A stretch of DNA of 64,000 nucleotides. Source: Nostoc sp. CENA543 (GTDB taxonomy: Bacteria > Cyanobacteriota > Cyanobacteriia > Cyanobacteriales > Nostocaceae). Shown piece after piece: positions 44,191 to 53,319 of this stretch (position 1 is the stretch's first letter; each line of letters starts with the position of its first letter). The position numbers and the translations under genes were made by a program. The notes under the pieces were generated by a model. It ran no database searches. It was not told the origin of the DNA and saw only the letters and a program-made list of their open reading frames with translations. The stretch is taken from assembly GCF_002896875.1 (NCBI RefSeq), contig NZ_CP023278.1, forward strand, positions 5,030,501 to 5,094,500, written 5' to 3'.

Positions 44191-45204
44191 CTATTCCCCG
44201 TAACCGTTACCAGTCACCTTACCTCGAAAAACAATATATTGGTAAAGGTTATAGAACAACATCACCGGAATTAAAAAGCCGATGAAGATGATCATAATTA
44301 CCAACGAACTAGGGTCAGCCGCCGCTTCATAAATGGTAATTTGTGGGGGAATAATGTAGGGAAAAACAACCAAACCTAAACCTATAAATGACAACACAAA
44401 CAATAGAATTGTCCACACAAAAGGCGCGCGTTCTTCTTTGCGATTTAGACTATTTAAAAGTTGCCAAACTAACCAAACTCCTAAAATTGGAATTACAGCA
44501 AAAATATAAACTAGTGGTTGTTGAAATAAACGCGCTCTAGCATTTTCATAAATAAACGGTGTGCTAACTGTAATGAAAACTGCACCTATTAAAGTAGTCC
44601 ATGCAGCAATTTTAGCGGTTTTGTAATGTGTTTCTTGTAATTCTCCTGTGGTTTTCCAGACAAGATAGGTAGAACCAATCAACACATAACCTTGAATCAA
44701 AGTTAATGCTACCAATACCGATGGTAAACTGAACCAGTCCCAGGTACTACCAATAAAGTGTCCCGTCTCATCAACTTTAATGCCTTTGAGTACCGCACCC
44801 AAAGCAAAACCTTGTCCCAGTGCGGCGGTAAAACTTCCTGCACCAAAGGCGAAATTCCAAAACAGTTTACGTCTAGATAATTCCCGAAATTCAAACGCCA
44901 CACCCCGAAAAATAAACCCAAATACCATTACCAAAATTGGGATATACAAGGCGTTTAAAATTGTGCCGTAAGCCAAGGGAAATGCACCAAACAAACCCCC
45001 ACCCATCAGAACTAACCAAGTTTCATTAGCATCCCAAATGTTACTCAAACTAGTCATCAAAATTCCCCGACGTTCATCATCGGAAGATGTGAGAGATAAA
45101 ATTCCCACGCCTAAATCAAACCCATCTAGCATGACGTAGAGAAAAAGAAATAAAGCTAAGATGACAAACCAAACCTGTGGAAGAAAATATTGAAGTGTTT
45201 CCAT
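44191..45204 (-). CDS. cydB: cytochrome bd-type quinol oxidase subunit II
   Basis: This 337-residue membrane protein has eight or nine helices and the CydB hallmark near the N-terminus (LYVMLDGFDLGVGILSL, then IWDANETWLVLMGGGLFGAFPLAY). With CydA it forms the bd-type quinol oxidase that reduces oxygen to water. In cyanobacteria the enzyme oxidises plastoquinol in thylakoid or plasma membranes. It lies 114 bases after cydA in the same direction. The spacer holds TAGTCAT repeats and CCCCTGCC-rich sequence, unusual inside an operon. Confidence 0.95.
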   Translation of the reverse strand: METLQYFLPQVWFVILALFLFLYVMLDGFDLGVGILSLTSSDDERRGILMTSLSNIWDANETWLVLMGGGLFGAFPLAYGTILNALYIPILVMVFGFIFRGVAFEFRELSRRKLFWNFAFGAGSFTAALGQGFALGAVLKGIKVDETGHFIGSTWDWFSLPSVLVALTLIQGYVLIGSTYLVWKTTGELQETHYKTAKIAAWTTLIGAVFITVSTPFIYENARARLFQQPLVYIFAVIPILGVWLVWQLLNSLNRKEERAPFVWTILLFVLSFIGLGLVVFPYIIPPQITIYEAAADPSSLVIMIIFIGFLIPVMLFYNLYQYIVFRGKVTGNGYGE

Positions 45205-45318
45205 AATTAGTCAATAGTCAATAGTCATTAGTCATTAGTCATTAGTCATTAGGTAAAAGATTCTACCTTGTCTACCTTATCTCCCCTGCCCCCTGCCCCC
45301 TTCTACCTCCTCAGTCTC
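45205..45318. repeat. TAGTCAT array in the cydA-cydB spacer
   Basis: Bases 45208-45252 hold about six AGTCAAT/AGTCATT units. Bases 45262-45310 are T/C-rich (CTACCTTG and CCCCTGCC units). The whole 114-base spacer is repeat-like. Confidence 0.85.
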
Positions 45319-46764
45319 CTACTGCTGCGCCTCTACGGGACGTTCATCAGGGACAAACTCGCCGGGGGTGGTATCAACTGCGGGTTTGGTGACTTCTGTT
45401 CCTGGAATGGGTAATTCTAAATTCGGCCCTGTGCGGATGATACGACTACCAAAGTACATAGCTGTAATAAATAGAATGGTATAAACTACAGCAAAACTAC
45501 TCAGTGAAACTAATACATTACTGGCTGGTAACTGAGATGCAGAGTCAACTGTGCGAATTTGTCCGTATAGTGTCCAGGGTTGTCTACCTACACAACGCAC
45601 AATCCACCCAGATTCTACGGCGATGTATCCTAAAGGTGCAGCTAATACCCACGCTCGCATTAACCAACGCTGTTGACTAATATTTGTGGCTGCAAGTTTA
45701 CCACGCAACCATTGCAGGGTACTCAATAACATTAACCCCGCAAAGAAAAAGCCAATGCCAATCATGGTACGGAAAGCGTAGTAAATTAAACCTATCATGT
45801 GGGGGCGATCGCTTGCTTTCCACTCTTTCAAACCGCGCACGGGTTCGGAAAGATTTTGTTTAAATTCCAAGATGTAACCCAGTGCGTTGGGAATGGTGAT
45901 TTCCCAATCATTTTTCTCAGCTTTTTCGTTGGGTATTGCTAGTAAACTCCAGTCTGCGGGTTGTCCGGCTGGTGTGCTGTTCCACTGGGCTTCCATTGCA
46001 GCGAGTTTTGTGGGTTGATAGTGATAGACTTGTTCGCCGCTTAGGTGTCCGATGTATATTTGTAATGGGGCAACTGCAACAGCAGCTGCTAAAGCAATCT
46101 TCAAGGACTTAGCAAAAAACTCCGCGTGGCGTTGTTGAAGAATATACCAAGCACTAATTCCGCCAATCACAAATAAAGATGTCTCCAGTGTGGCAAAAAA
46201 CATATGCAGCACACTGTTGACCATAAAGGGATTTAAAATGGCTTGAAAATAATCGTGGACAATAAACTTACCGTCCACCAATTCCCCACCGGCTGGAGTT
46301 TGCATCCAAGAATTAGCCGTCAAAATCCAAACCGTGGAAAGATTTGCACCCACAGCTACCAAAATAGTAGAAAGATAGTGAATGGCAGGATTTACTCTTT
46401 CCCATCCAAATAACATAATTCCTAAAAAAGCCGCTTCTAGCATAAACGCCCAAGAAGCTTCAAAACCAATCACACTCCCAAAAAAGTTACCCACCGCTTC
46501 CGAAAAAGGGGCCCAATTCGTCCCAAACTGAAATTCCATCGGGATACCAGTCGCGACACCGATACCAAAATTCAGCACGTAAAATTTTGACCAAAAGCGC
46601 GCATGAAGATAATAGTCAGGATTTTTAGTTTTGAGCCAAATCCCTTCCACAATTACTAAATAAATTCCCATCCCCGTAGTCAGGACAGGCCAAAGCATAT
46701 GAAAAATTGCAGTCAGGGCAAATTGCATCCGTGATAACACCACGGAATCAGATAAAAATTCCAT
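45319..46764 (-). CDS. cydA: cytochrome bd-type quinol oxidase subunit I
   Basis: This 481-residue membrane protein begins MEFLSDSVVLSRMQFALTAIFHMLWP; the His in IFHMLWP is a haem ligand region. It carries the conserved GRQPWTLYGQIRT motif (about residue 395) and the short periplasmic Q-loop form found in cyanobacterial cydA rather than the long E. coli type. It oxidises the quinol and binds haem b and the oxygen-reducing haem pair. It is the first gene of cydAB. Short-Q-loop enzymes without haem d are known (cyanide-insensitive type), and which type this is cannot be decided here. Confidence 0.95.
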   Translation of the reverse strand: MEFLSDSVVLSRMQFALTAIFHMLWPVLTTGMGIYLVIVEGIWLKTKNPDYYLHARFWSKFYVLNFGIGVATGIPMEFQFGTNWAPFSEAVGNFFGSVIGFEASWAFMLEAAFLGIMLFGWERVNPAIHYLSTILVAVGANLSTVWILTANSWMQTPAGGELVDGKFIVHDYFQAILNPFMVNSVLHMFFATLETSLFVIGGISAWYILQQRHAEFFAKSLKIALAAAVAVAPLQIYIGHLSGEQVYHYQPTKLAAMEAQWNSTPAGQPADWSLLAIPNEKAEKNDWEITIPNALGYILEFKQNLSEPVRGLKEWKASDRPHMIGLIYYAFRTMIGIGFFFAGLMLLSTLQWLRGKLAATNISQQRWLMRAWVLAAPLGYIAVESGWIVRCVGRQPWTLYGQIRTVDSASQLPASNVLVSLSSFAVVYTILFITAMYFGSRIIRTGPNLELPIPGTEVTKPAVDTTPGEFVPDERPVEAQQ

Positions 46765-47149
46765 GCTTTATTCCCCTATTTATGAAAGATTTATTTTCAT
46801 TACAGTAGACAACAATTTTATACAAGTTGTAATTTTATATGGATTTTTTAAGACTTGTTTAAGTATAAGTGTAATTACTGAGGATAGGATATTATTTTTG
46901 AATTAAAAAGGAATTTCTGGCTTTTTAGTAGTAAAAATTTATGAGTATTTTTTAGCGATCGCAATTTTGATATTCTCAACTCATCTGCTGTTTGCTTACT
47001 TAGTAAACTTTATTTAGCCAAGATTACATCTACCCATAGACAGGGAAAGCTTTTTCTCATTTTTGGGGTAATCAGTGATATTAGTCAAAAGACAATTTGT
47101 CAAACTTCATAATAGTCACATTTTTCTTGACAATCTATAGATTTAGGGT
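46765..47149. other. divergent promoter region of cydA and the restriction gene
   Basis: This is a 385-base AT-rich spacer with one HIP1 site at 46955-46962. No gene or repeat is seen. It should contain the cydAB promoter (minus strand) and that of the endonuclease gene (plus strand). Confidence 0.5.
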
Positions 47150-47956
47150 ATGGATAAATATACTAAGCAAAAAATTAAGGAAAATCTTAAACAATCAATT
47201 AGAGCCTTTTTTAAAAATAAAGAAGTACAAAATTACCAAGTATTAGATGACATTTTTCCAGTAGAACGGCGAATACGTTCTTTAATTGGAGGTTTAGAAA
47301 CCAGTTTAGGTACAACTTGTTGGGAACCCATAGCGAAAACGCTAGCAGAAATCAACGGATTTGAAATTATCACAACAAAAATATTACGTCCTGAACCATT
47401 TCCAAAGAAATTACAGGAGGAATTCAATCAATTAGTTTATGAACGTGAAAATAAGCCCAATAATAAGAGAGTGACAACAGAAGAATGTATTCAAAGGCTA
47501 AAGAACGCTGCTTTAAAGACTAATCCTGATAAAATCGTTACGTATACGTCTCCTCCATCTGGAACTGGTGTGGATATTCATTTTCGTAAAAACGACATTG
47601 AATATATTTTTGATATAAAAACCACACAGCCAAATCAAGGTCATTTCAAAGGATTTAATCGGCAAATTCTAGAATGGTACACATATAAGTACGCTGAAGA
47701 TCCTGATGCAAATTTAGAAGCGCGTATTGCTATTCCTTTTAATCCTTTCACACAGCCTTGGTATGAACATCAAAAAAGTATGTTGTCGAGTTCCCCGCTT
47801 GACATTGACAAAGATATATGGGTTGAAAATGAGTTTTGGGATTTCTGCTCTGGGAAAGAAAATACATTTCAAAAACTGAAAGAACTTTTTGTAGAACTAG
47901 GTCAAGAGAACTTTGCAGCAGAATTTCATGATATTTTCTATAAACGTAAAAATTAG
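47150..47956 (+). CDS. type II restriction endonuclease (TdeIII-like)
   Basis: This 268-residue protein has a PD-(D/E)xK nuclease core: Asp142 in GTGVDIHF, then Asp155-Ile-Lys157 in YIFDIKTTQ. The overall layout resembles TdeIII-family endonucleases, whose founder cuts GGNCC. It is convergent with a DNA cytosine methyltransferase, overlapping it by four bases at the 3' ends, which identifies a type II restriction-modification pair. The recognition site is not readable from sequence; GGNCC or a subset such as GGWCC is a guess from the family. The gene is AT-rich and lacks HIP1 sites, hinting at horizontal acquisition. Confidence 0.8.
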   Translation: MDKYTKQKIKENLKQSIRAFFKNKEVQNYQVLDDIFPVERRIRSLIGGLETSLGTTCWEPIAKTLAEINGFEIITTKILRPEPFPKKLQEEFNQLVYERENKPNNKRVTTEECIQRLKNAALKTNPDKIVTYTSPPSGTGVDIHFRKNDIEYIFDIKTTQPNQGHFKGFNRQILEWYTYKYAEDPDANLEARIAIPFNPFTQPWYEHQKSMLSSSPLDIDKDIWVENEFWDFCSGKENTFQKLKELFVELGQENFAAEFHDIFYKRKN

Positions 47957-49320
47957 ATTTTTAGAATCTTAAGTAATTCTTTGGCGACATACTCAACAAC
48001 AGGTATAGGAACAGCATTGCCAAACTGCTTTCTAGCAATATCATCTTTTTCATGATATTTAAAATCTGTGGGAAACCCTTGTAATTTACAAGCGTGTTTT
48101 GCTGTTATTGGTATATAGTTTTTATTTTTGTAAATTTTCTCCAAAAAAATCTGTTTATACTCTTCTGGATGGGTTGCATAAATCGATTTAGTGGCTATAT
48201 AGTCTTTAGCACCAGTTGCAGTTAAAGTTGGTACGATATCAGCAGTAGGTAATATAATGCGATAAATATTATTGATACCTGTCATATTCTTAGAATTAAC
48301 AAACTCATACTTATTGTCATGAGTTAAACGAAATATTTGTTTAGCTACCAAGTTGTCTAATTCAATTTGCTCAACATCAGGTATAATCCCTTGGAAATGT
48401 TGAAAAGATAAAGGATTACCATCTTTGTTTCCATATTTTTTGCTTCTTCTATGTTTTAGAAGAGTTAAACAAATCATTTTTTCCCTATCAGTAGTGTCTA
48501 TAATGTCCCAAGAATGGATTGTTGTATGTCCATTTCTTAAATCTGAAAAAATGAAAAAATCATTCAATTCATCATCTTTCTGAAATCTAGTTCTTGATGG
48601 TGGAATCATACCCTTAAATAAGGTATGTGAATCTAACTTTACTTTCTCTACAACTTTAATATTTTTAAATTCATCTAAAATATCTAAAACTTTAGGATGT
48701 ACTTTCAAAGGATTAGGAAAATTATATTCTTGACATTTTTCTATATCACTCCTAATTCCAACAATAAAAACTCTATCTCGATTTTGAGGTAAACCAAAAT
48801 CATAAGCATTAAGAATTTGCCATTTAACGCAATATCCCAGGTTTTCTAACTCATGCAAAATTAGTTCCAAATTATCTCGATTCTTAGGGCTAGCTAATCC
48901 ACTAACATTTTCAAAAATAAAAGATTTAGGTTGACTTTTATTAACTAGTCTAATCACATCAAACCATAATTTGCCTCTAGGATCATCAAAACCCTTTAAA
49001 CAACCTGCAACAGACCAAGGTTGGCAAGGAACACCACCAACCAATATATCTAAATCGTTAGGGAGTTCAGCAATTTTTGTGATGTCCCCTAGCTCAATTT
49101 CATCTTCATTGAGGTAGCTAATGAAATTCTGTTGATAAACTTTAATAGCTTGTTTATCTATTTCAGAATATCCTAAGCATTGACCACCTAATGTCTCTAA
49201 AGCAATTCTAAATCCACCAATACCAGCAAACAAATCAACAAAAGTAAACTTTTGCTGATTAATAACTAATCGTAGAGGTAATTCTATTTGTTGCGGTATT
49301 TGTGAGCATTCAGAGTTCAT
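47953..49320 (-). CDS. DNA (cytosine-5-)-methyltransferase of the restriction-modification pair
   Basis: This 455-residue C5-methyltransferase shows motif I VDLFAGIGGFRIA (about residues 28-40), motif IV with catalytic Cys99 in GGVPCQPWSVAG, motif VI FENVSG (about 136-141) and motif VIII PQNRDRVFIVG. A variable target-recognition region follows, then motif X QFGNAVPIPVV near the C-terminus. It should protect the host from the neighbouring endonuclease. The two genes are convergent, so each has its own promoter. The coding sequence is AT-rich with no HIP1 site. Confidence 0.95.
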   Translation of the reverse strand: MNSECSQIPQQIELPLRLVINQQKFTFVDLFAGIGGFRIALETLGGQCLGYSEIDKQAIKVYQQNFISYLNEDEIELGDITKIAELPNDLDILVGGVPCQPWSVAGCLKGFDDPRGKLWFDVIRLVNKSQPKSFIFENVSGLASPKNRDNLELILHELENLGYCVKWQILNAYDFGLPQNRDRVFIVGIRSDIEKCQEYNFPNPLKVHPKVLDILDEFKNIKVVEKVKLDSHTLFKGMIPPSRTRFQKDDELNDFFIFSDLRNGHTTIHSWDIIDTTDREKMICLTLLKHRRSKKYGNKDGNPLSFQHFQGIIPDVEQIELDNLVAKQIFRLTHDNKYEFVNSKNMTGINNIYRIILPTADIVPTLTATGAKDYIATKSIYATHPEEYKQIFLEKIYKNKNYIPITAKHACKLQGFPTDFKYHEKDDIARKQFGNAVPIPVVEYVAKELLKILKI

Positions 49321-49507
49321 TTTTAGTCAAAAAATACTTACTTGTTTAGGTTTTACTATTTACATAATAAATATAACAAATAATGTGCTATTTCAAATTA
49401 ATTTTTCTTAATTACAAAGTATCGCAGTATCTTCAAAATTAATTGCAAAATTACATTTATTCGGAACAATTGAGAGTAGAATAACCAATATTTATAGATA
49501 TAAAATT

Positions 49508-49561
49508 CCCTGTAGGGGGTTGTTTTGATTACAATTAACCAACCTACAGGGCGTAAATTAT
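49508..49561 (-). terminator. hairpin downstream of ald
   Basis: CCCTGTAGG (49508-49516) pairs with CCTACAGGG (49553-49561); an inner GGTTG / CAACC adds to the stem with a bulge. It lies just after the ald stop codon (minus strand) and probably ends that transcript. Confidence 0.6.
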
Positions 49562-49571
49562 GAGGCGGTAA

Positions 49572-50663
49572 TTAACTAACTAAATCAGGAAATACTTCCT
49601 GCACCGCCGGATGTACTAAACGATGATTCTGCACGTTCAAACCTTTAGCTAAGGCTGGGTTAACGTCTAAGGCTTTGAGTCCCAAATTAGCTAACTGCAC
49701 TACATAAGGTAGTGTACTGTTATTTAAGGCTTGGGTGGCTGTCCAAGGTACTGCGCCTGGCATATTGGGAACGCCATAATGTACCACACCTTCCTCAATG
49801 TACACTGGGTTAGTGTGGGATGTAGCGTGTAATGTCTCCACACAACCGCCTTGGTCAACCGCAACGTCAACGATTACCGAACCTGGGTGCATTTGTCCTA
49901 CTAACTCGCGGCTAACTAAAATTGGTGCTTTCCTTCCTAATACCAACACTGCGCCGACAACTAAATCTGCTGCTTTGACTGCTGCTTCAATGTGAGCAGA
50001 GCTACTGTAAAGTAATTCGACTCTCGAACCAAAGATTGTTTCTAAATAAGATAAACGCTCCACATTCACATCTAATATTTGTACCGCCGCACCCATACCA
50101 ACGGCGATTCTGGCGGCTTCTGTACCCACGACACCACCACCTAAAATTACTACTTTTCCTGGTTTCACTCCAGGAACACCACCCAAAAGCACGCCTCTAC
50201 CACCTTGTTGACGTTCTAAGTAGCGCGCACCAAATTGTACGGCTAACCTACCAGCAATGATGCTCATGGGGGTGAGCAGAGGGAGTCTATTTGCGCCGGG
50301 TAACTCTACGGTTTCGTAGGCGATCGCACAAATGCCAGAATCAATTAAATTCTCTGTTAATTTGCGATCGGCTGCTAAATGCAGATAAGTAAACAAAATC
50401 TGCTCTTTTCGCAAAAATTTATATTCACTAGATAATGGTTCTTTGACTTTTACCACTAATTCCCGATTCCAAACCGCTTCGGCTGTGGTGACAATTTCCG
50501 CCCCTGCACTTTGATAATCTGCATCTGTAAACCCAGCACCACTACCTGCTTGAGTTTCCACAAAAATACTGTGACCATTTTCTCGCAAAACCCTGACACT
50601 AGAAGGACTCAAGCCAACGCGAAACTCTTGATCCTTAGTCTCTTTGGGAACACCGATTTCCAT
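49572..50663 (-). CDS. ald: alanine dehydrogenase
   Basis: This 363-residue protein starts MEIGVPKETKDQEFRVGLSP. The pyruvate and catalytic residues known for the family are in place: Lys74 (VKVKEP) and His95 (TYLHLA). The NAD fold has GGGVVGTEAARIAVGMGA (about residue 174). It interconverts alanine and pyruvate plus ammonia with NAD. In diazotrophic cyanobacteria it feeds on alanine moving between cell types and helps heterocyst function; that link is from family knowledge. The gene is monocistronic. Confidence 0.96.
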   Translation of the reverse strand: MEIGVPKETKDQEFRVGLSPSSVRVLRENGHSIFVETQAGSGAGFTDADYQSAGAEIVTTAEAVWNRELVVKVKEPLSSEYKFLRKEQILFTYLHLAADRKLTENLIDSGICAIAYETVELPGANRLPLLTPMSIIAGRLAVQFGARYLERQQGGRGVLLGGVPGVKPGKVVILGGGVVGTEAARIAVGMGAAVQILDVNVERLSYLETIFGSRVELLYSSSAHIEAAVKAADLVVGAVLVLGRKAPILVSRELVGQMHPGSVIVDVAVDQGGCVETLHATSHTNPVYIEEGVVHYGVPNMPGAVPWTATQALNNSTLPYVVQLANLGLKALDVNPALAKGLNVQNHRLVHPAVQEVFPDLVS

Positions 50664-50949
50664 ATAACGCCTCTGCTTAATTTTTTGTTTAATTTAGCCT
50701 GCCAGTCTCAAACTGACACGTCCGTATTGAGGATAGCTATTTACATAATTAGTTTTCCCTATTTAATTTCCCCAAACCGCACACTACTTATCCCTTGACG
50801 ATTACCCAATTGTTTCTACAATATATAAAGAATAATTACAAATTGTTAACGAGCGGTTGCACAACTGTTTAAGTTATCCTTACTCAAGTTCTGCCATTAG
50901 CTCAAAACTGATTATTAAGTCCCGTTTGCCGAAAAGAGGTTTTTGTCAT
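50664..50949. promoter_or_regulatory. divergent promoter region of ald and the hli gene
   Basis: This AT-rich spacer of about 290 bases separates two oppositely oriented genes. It contains AT-rich stretches such as ATATATAAAG around 50822 but no certain promoter boxes. High-light genes usually have upstream control elements; none could be assigned with confidence. Confidence 0.4.
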
Positions 50950-51120
50950 ATGTCACAAGTACAACCCACAGTCAGCCCCAAACTAGAAGAGCCAAAATTT
51001 GGCTTTAACGAATATGCTGAACGCTTGAATGGCCGAGCCGCCATGATTGGTTTTCTGTTGATGGTGGTAATTGAATACGTCACCAATCAAGGTGTACTTT
51101 CTTGGCTTGGTCTTAAGTAG
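50950..51120 (+). CDS. hli: high-light-inducible one-helix protein
   Basis: From ATG 50950 (MSQVQPTVSPKLEEPKFGFNEYAERLNG) this is a 56-residue protein of the Hli/Scp family. The chlorophyll-binding helix with the generic ExxNGRxAMIGF motif is present (ERLNGRAAMIGF). A single membrane helix (about residues 33-50) follows. Such proteins quench excess light energy and escort photosystem II assembly and chlorophyll synthesis in the thylakoid. A long in-frame extension upstream is not protein-like. A clean terminator follows. Confidence 0.93.
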   Translation: MSQVQPTVSPKLEEPKFGFNEYAERLNGRAAMIGFLLMVVIEYVTNQGVLSWLGLK

Positions 51121-51581
51121 TTCTTAGTGTAGAAGTTGTAAGCTAGTAATTAGAAGAGTTGAAACCAGCTGGAACTTCTAGCTGGTTTTTACTGTATTAA
51201 CTAATAACGGAATACTTAACCCAAATTACCCTCATTAATTTACGAGGCGCACTAGAGAGTGTTTGTAATTGCTTCTATTGGCAAATACTTGCTGCAAGGG
51301 AGGTAATCACTACACGTAACTGATAACCTTAAAAAATTATAATCTTTTTCAGAATCCTTTTCTGGAGAAGGGTAATTTGCAGATGAGGTATTGTAGTGAG
51401 AACATCTGAAATAAAGTAGTTGGGAATTCGTTGTTTCGTCAACAAGACTCAATATAGAGGTGCGTAGTTCACCCAGTACGAGTCAACACGTACAAAGCTA
51501 GTTAAGTAGATTTTGTCTATAAAACTAGTAACTATATTTTAAGTCAGTCAACAAAAGGTAATCTGGATAAACCAAGCTGTG
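51121..51581. other. intergenic region after the hli gene
   Basis: Apart from the hli terminator at 51162-51192, these 460 bases show no repeat, RNA gene or coding frame with support. Bases 51300-51580 probably contain the promoter of the next gene. Confidence 0.5.
51162..51192 (+). terminator. rho-independent terminator of the hli gene
   Basis: AAACCAGCT (51162-51170) pairs with AGCTGGTTT (51180-51188) around a 9-base loop, followed by TTACTG. The stem lies 42 bases past the stop. Confidence 0.85.
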
Positions 51582-51878
51582 ATGAACGCTGTATTACCTC
51601 GTTTTTTAAAGTCAGCCTACCGTAGAGAACCCATCGTCAGCATCTTGATAACTATGGGTGTAGTCGATGCCTTAATTGGTGGTTTGGATGATAGTTGGTC
51701 ATTATTTGCTGTAGGTTTAAGCACAGCAGGTGTGACACTCGCTTTTAAGTTGTGGCGTAACAGTCAACAGCAACCTCCCGTACCAGAAGAGCCTGTAGTA
51801 CAACACTACTTACCACCCCGTTCATCTAATTCCACTTTGCCGATGCTAACGGTGAATAAGAAGAAACCGCCTTATTAG
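51582..51878 (+). CDS. small membrane protein of unknown function
   Basis: From ATG 51582 this is a 98-residue protein with a hydrophobic hairpin (about residues 18-57: VSILITMGVVDALIGG and SLFAVGLSTAGVTLAF) and a Pro-rich cytoplasmic or lumenal tail (QQPPVPEEPVV and YLPPRS). The family is unknown to me. It stands alone, and its 3' flank carries a dispersed repeat. Confidence 0.7.
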   Translation: MNAVLPRFLKSAYRREPIVSILITMGVVDALIGGLDDSWSLFAVGLSTAGVTLAFKLWRNSQQQPPVPEEPVVQHYLPPRSSNSTLPMLTVNKKKPPY

Positions 51879-51884
51879 GGAGTG

Positions 51885-51925
51885 CTGAGTGCTGTTAGCG
51901 GTAGCGCGGCGTTTAGCCGGTGCTA
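51885..51925. repeat. copy 2 of the dispersed TGTTAGCGGTAGCGCGG element
   Basis: GAGTGCTGAGTGC leads into TGTTAGCGGTAGCGCGG and CGTTTAGCCGGTGCT (51893-51924), essentially identical to the element at 39943. Confidence 0.85.
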
Positions 51926-51959
51926 ATTTGGTATAGGTGGTGTGGGTTCAAAGTTCAAG

Positions 51960-52012
51960 GATATTAACAAGCGGAATTTTGAATCCAAAATCTAAAATCC
52001 AAAATCCAAAAT
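51960..52012. repeat. AAAATCC/AAAATCT heptamer array
   Basis: Four or five units of AAAATCC, AAAATCT and ATCCAAA type lie upstream of the WD40 gene. It is the reverse complement form of the TTTTAGA array after mutS2. Confidence 0.6.
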
Positions 52013-52050
52013 GCTGATGATTGGTGTATTTGAGCAGGTGAGGGAAAATA

Positions 52051-53109
52051 GTGAGGAGTCAGAGAAAAAACGACCTGTATTTGATTTTGGCATTTGTGGC
52101 GGCGATCGCAGTGCCGATCAATATCTGGACAGGGTTAAAAATTGATTCGGCTCATGCTAACCCAACTGTCAATACTCCAGAAGCAACGGGAGCATTTACC
52201 AATCCCGTTCTCCTTCAAAGAATCATGGCACATCAAAGCAGTGTGAACTCTGTCACCTTTAGTCCAGATAGTAAAATGCTGGTAAGTGGCGGTGCTTACA
52301 ATGATGGGATTGTGAGAATGTGGAATCCTATCACCGGCAAAAAAATCAGGAGTATCACCAAAGCTCAAACAACTACGGTAGAATCCCTGGTGATTTCCCC
52401 TGATGGACAAACTTTAGTAAGTTGTGGTAGTGATAACACAATTAATCTGTGGAATCTCAAAACTAATAAATTTACCCGTTCCTTTGTGGGACATAGTGCT
52501 AGTGTTTTATCTTTAGCTGTATCTCCCGATAGTAAAGTGCTAGTCAGTGGTGCTTTGGATGGGATTCGGATATGGGATTTACTACAGCAACGCCCACTAG
52601 CGACATTAGTCAGATTCGATAATACAATTCATACAGTGGCTATGAATCCCGATGGTCAAACCATAGCTAGTGGTGACAAAAAAGGAGTCATTAAGCTGTG
52701 GGATTTAAGCACAGGGAAGTTAATCAGGGGATTTATCGCTCACAAGGATGTAGTTACAGGTATTGCGTATACTCCTGATGGACAGAATTTAGTCACATCC
52801 AGCCGCGATCGCACTGTTAAAGTGTGGAATCTCACCTCTGGCAAGTTAGTTTACACCCTCACCGGACATAACAATTGGGTAAATGCGATCGCTGTTCATC
52901 CCAACGGACAAATTTTAGCTAGTGCTGGTAGAGACGGGATCAAAATCTGGGATTTATCTACAGGCGAGTTATTAAATACACTAATTGGACACAGTGATTG
53001 GGTAAGCGCGATCGCTTTTAGCCATGATGGACAAATGCTAGCTAGCGGCGGATTTGACGGCGTAGTCAGCGTTTGGGGTAATCCATCCTTGGCGGTGCGG
53101 AGGAGATAG
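52051..53109 (+). CDS. WD40-repeat protein with N-terminal signal anchor
   Basis: The GTG start at 52051 is preceded by GAGGG (about 10 bases upstream), giving 352 residues. A hydrophobic segment (about residues 8-26) makes a signal peptide or anchor. Residues 58-350 are seven WD40 repeats (each ending in the form ..G.I.LWD or ..VKVWN), forming a beta-propeller. The short repeats, with consensus SPDGQ/LASG, are the cyanobacterial type. Such proteins are scaffolds; the partner is unknown. A TAGTCAT-type array follows. Confidence 0.88.
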   Translation: MRSQRKNDLYLILAFVAAIAVPINIWTGLKIDSAHANPTVNTPEATGAFTNPVLLQRIMAHQSSVNSVTFSPDSKMLVSGGAYNDGIVRMWNPITGKKIRSITKAQTTTVESLVISPDGQTLVSCGSDNTINLWNLKTNKFTRSFVGHSASVLSLAVSPDSKVLVSGALDGIRIWDLLQQRPLATLVRFDNTIHTVAMNPDGQTIASGDKKGVIKLWDLSTGKLIRGFIAHKDVVTGIAYTPDGQNLVTSSRDRTVKVWNLTSGKLVYTLTGHNNWVNAIAVHPNGQILASAGRDGIKIWDLSTGELLNTLIGHSDWVSAIAFSHDGQMLASGGFDGVVSVWGNPSLAVRRR

Positions 53110-53154
53110 GAAGCAGGGCGCAAGGGTGCAGGGTGCAGGGAGACAAGGGAGAAG

Positions 53155-53219
53155 TAATGACTAATGACTAATGACTAATGACTATTGACTAATGACTATT
53201 GACCATTGACCATTGACTT
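53155..53219. repeat. TAATGAC/TATTGAC heptamer array
   Basis: About nine seven-base units (AATGACT, ATTGACT and ATTGACC) lie between the WD40 gene and aspS, in the orientation opposite to the array at 35.7 kb. Confidence 0.88.
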
Positions 53220-53319
53220 TTTGAATTTTGTATTGCTTACAATGACTATGGATGCTGGATAATGGGAAAGCTTTGACATTTACCAGTAAATCTAGCTTGG
53301 AACAACAGAACTAATCACT

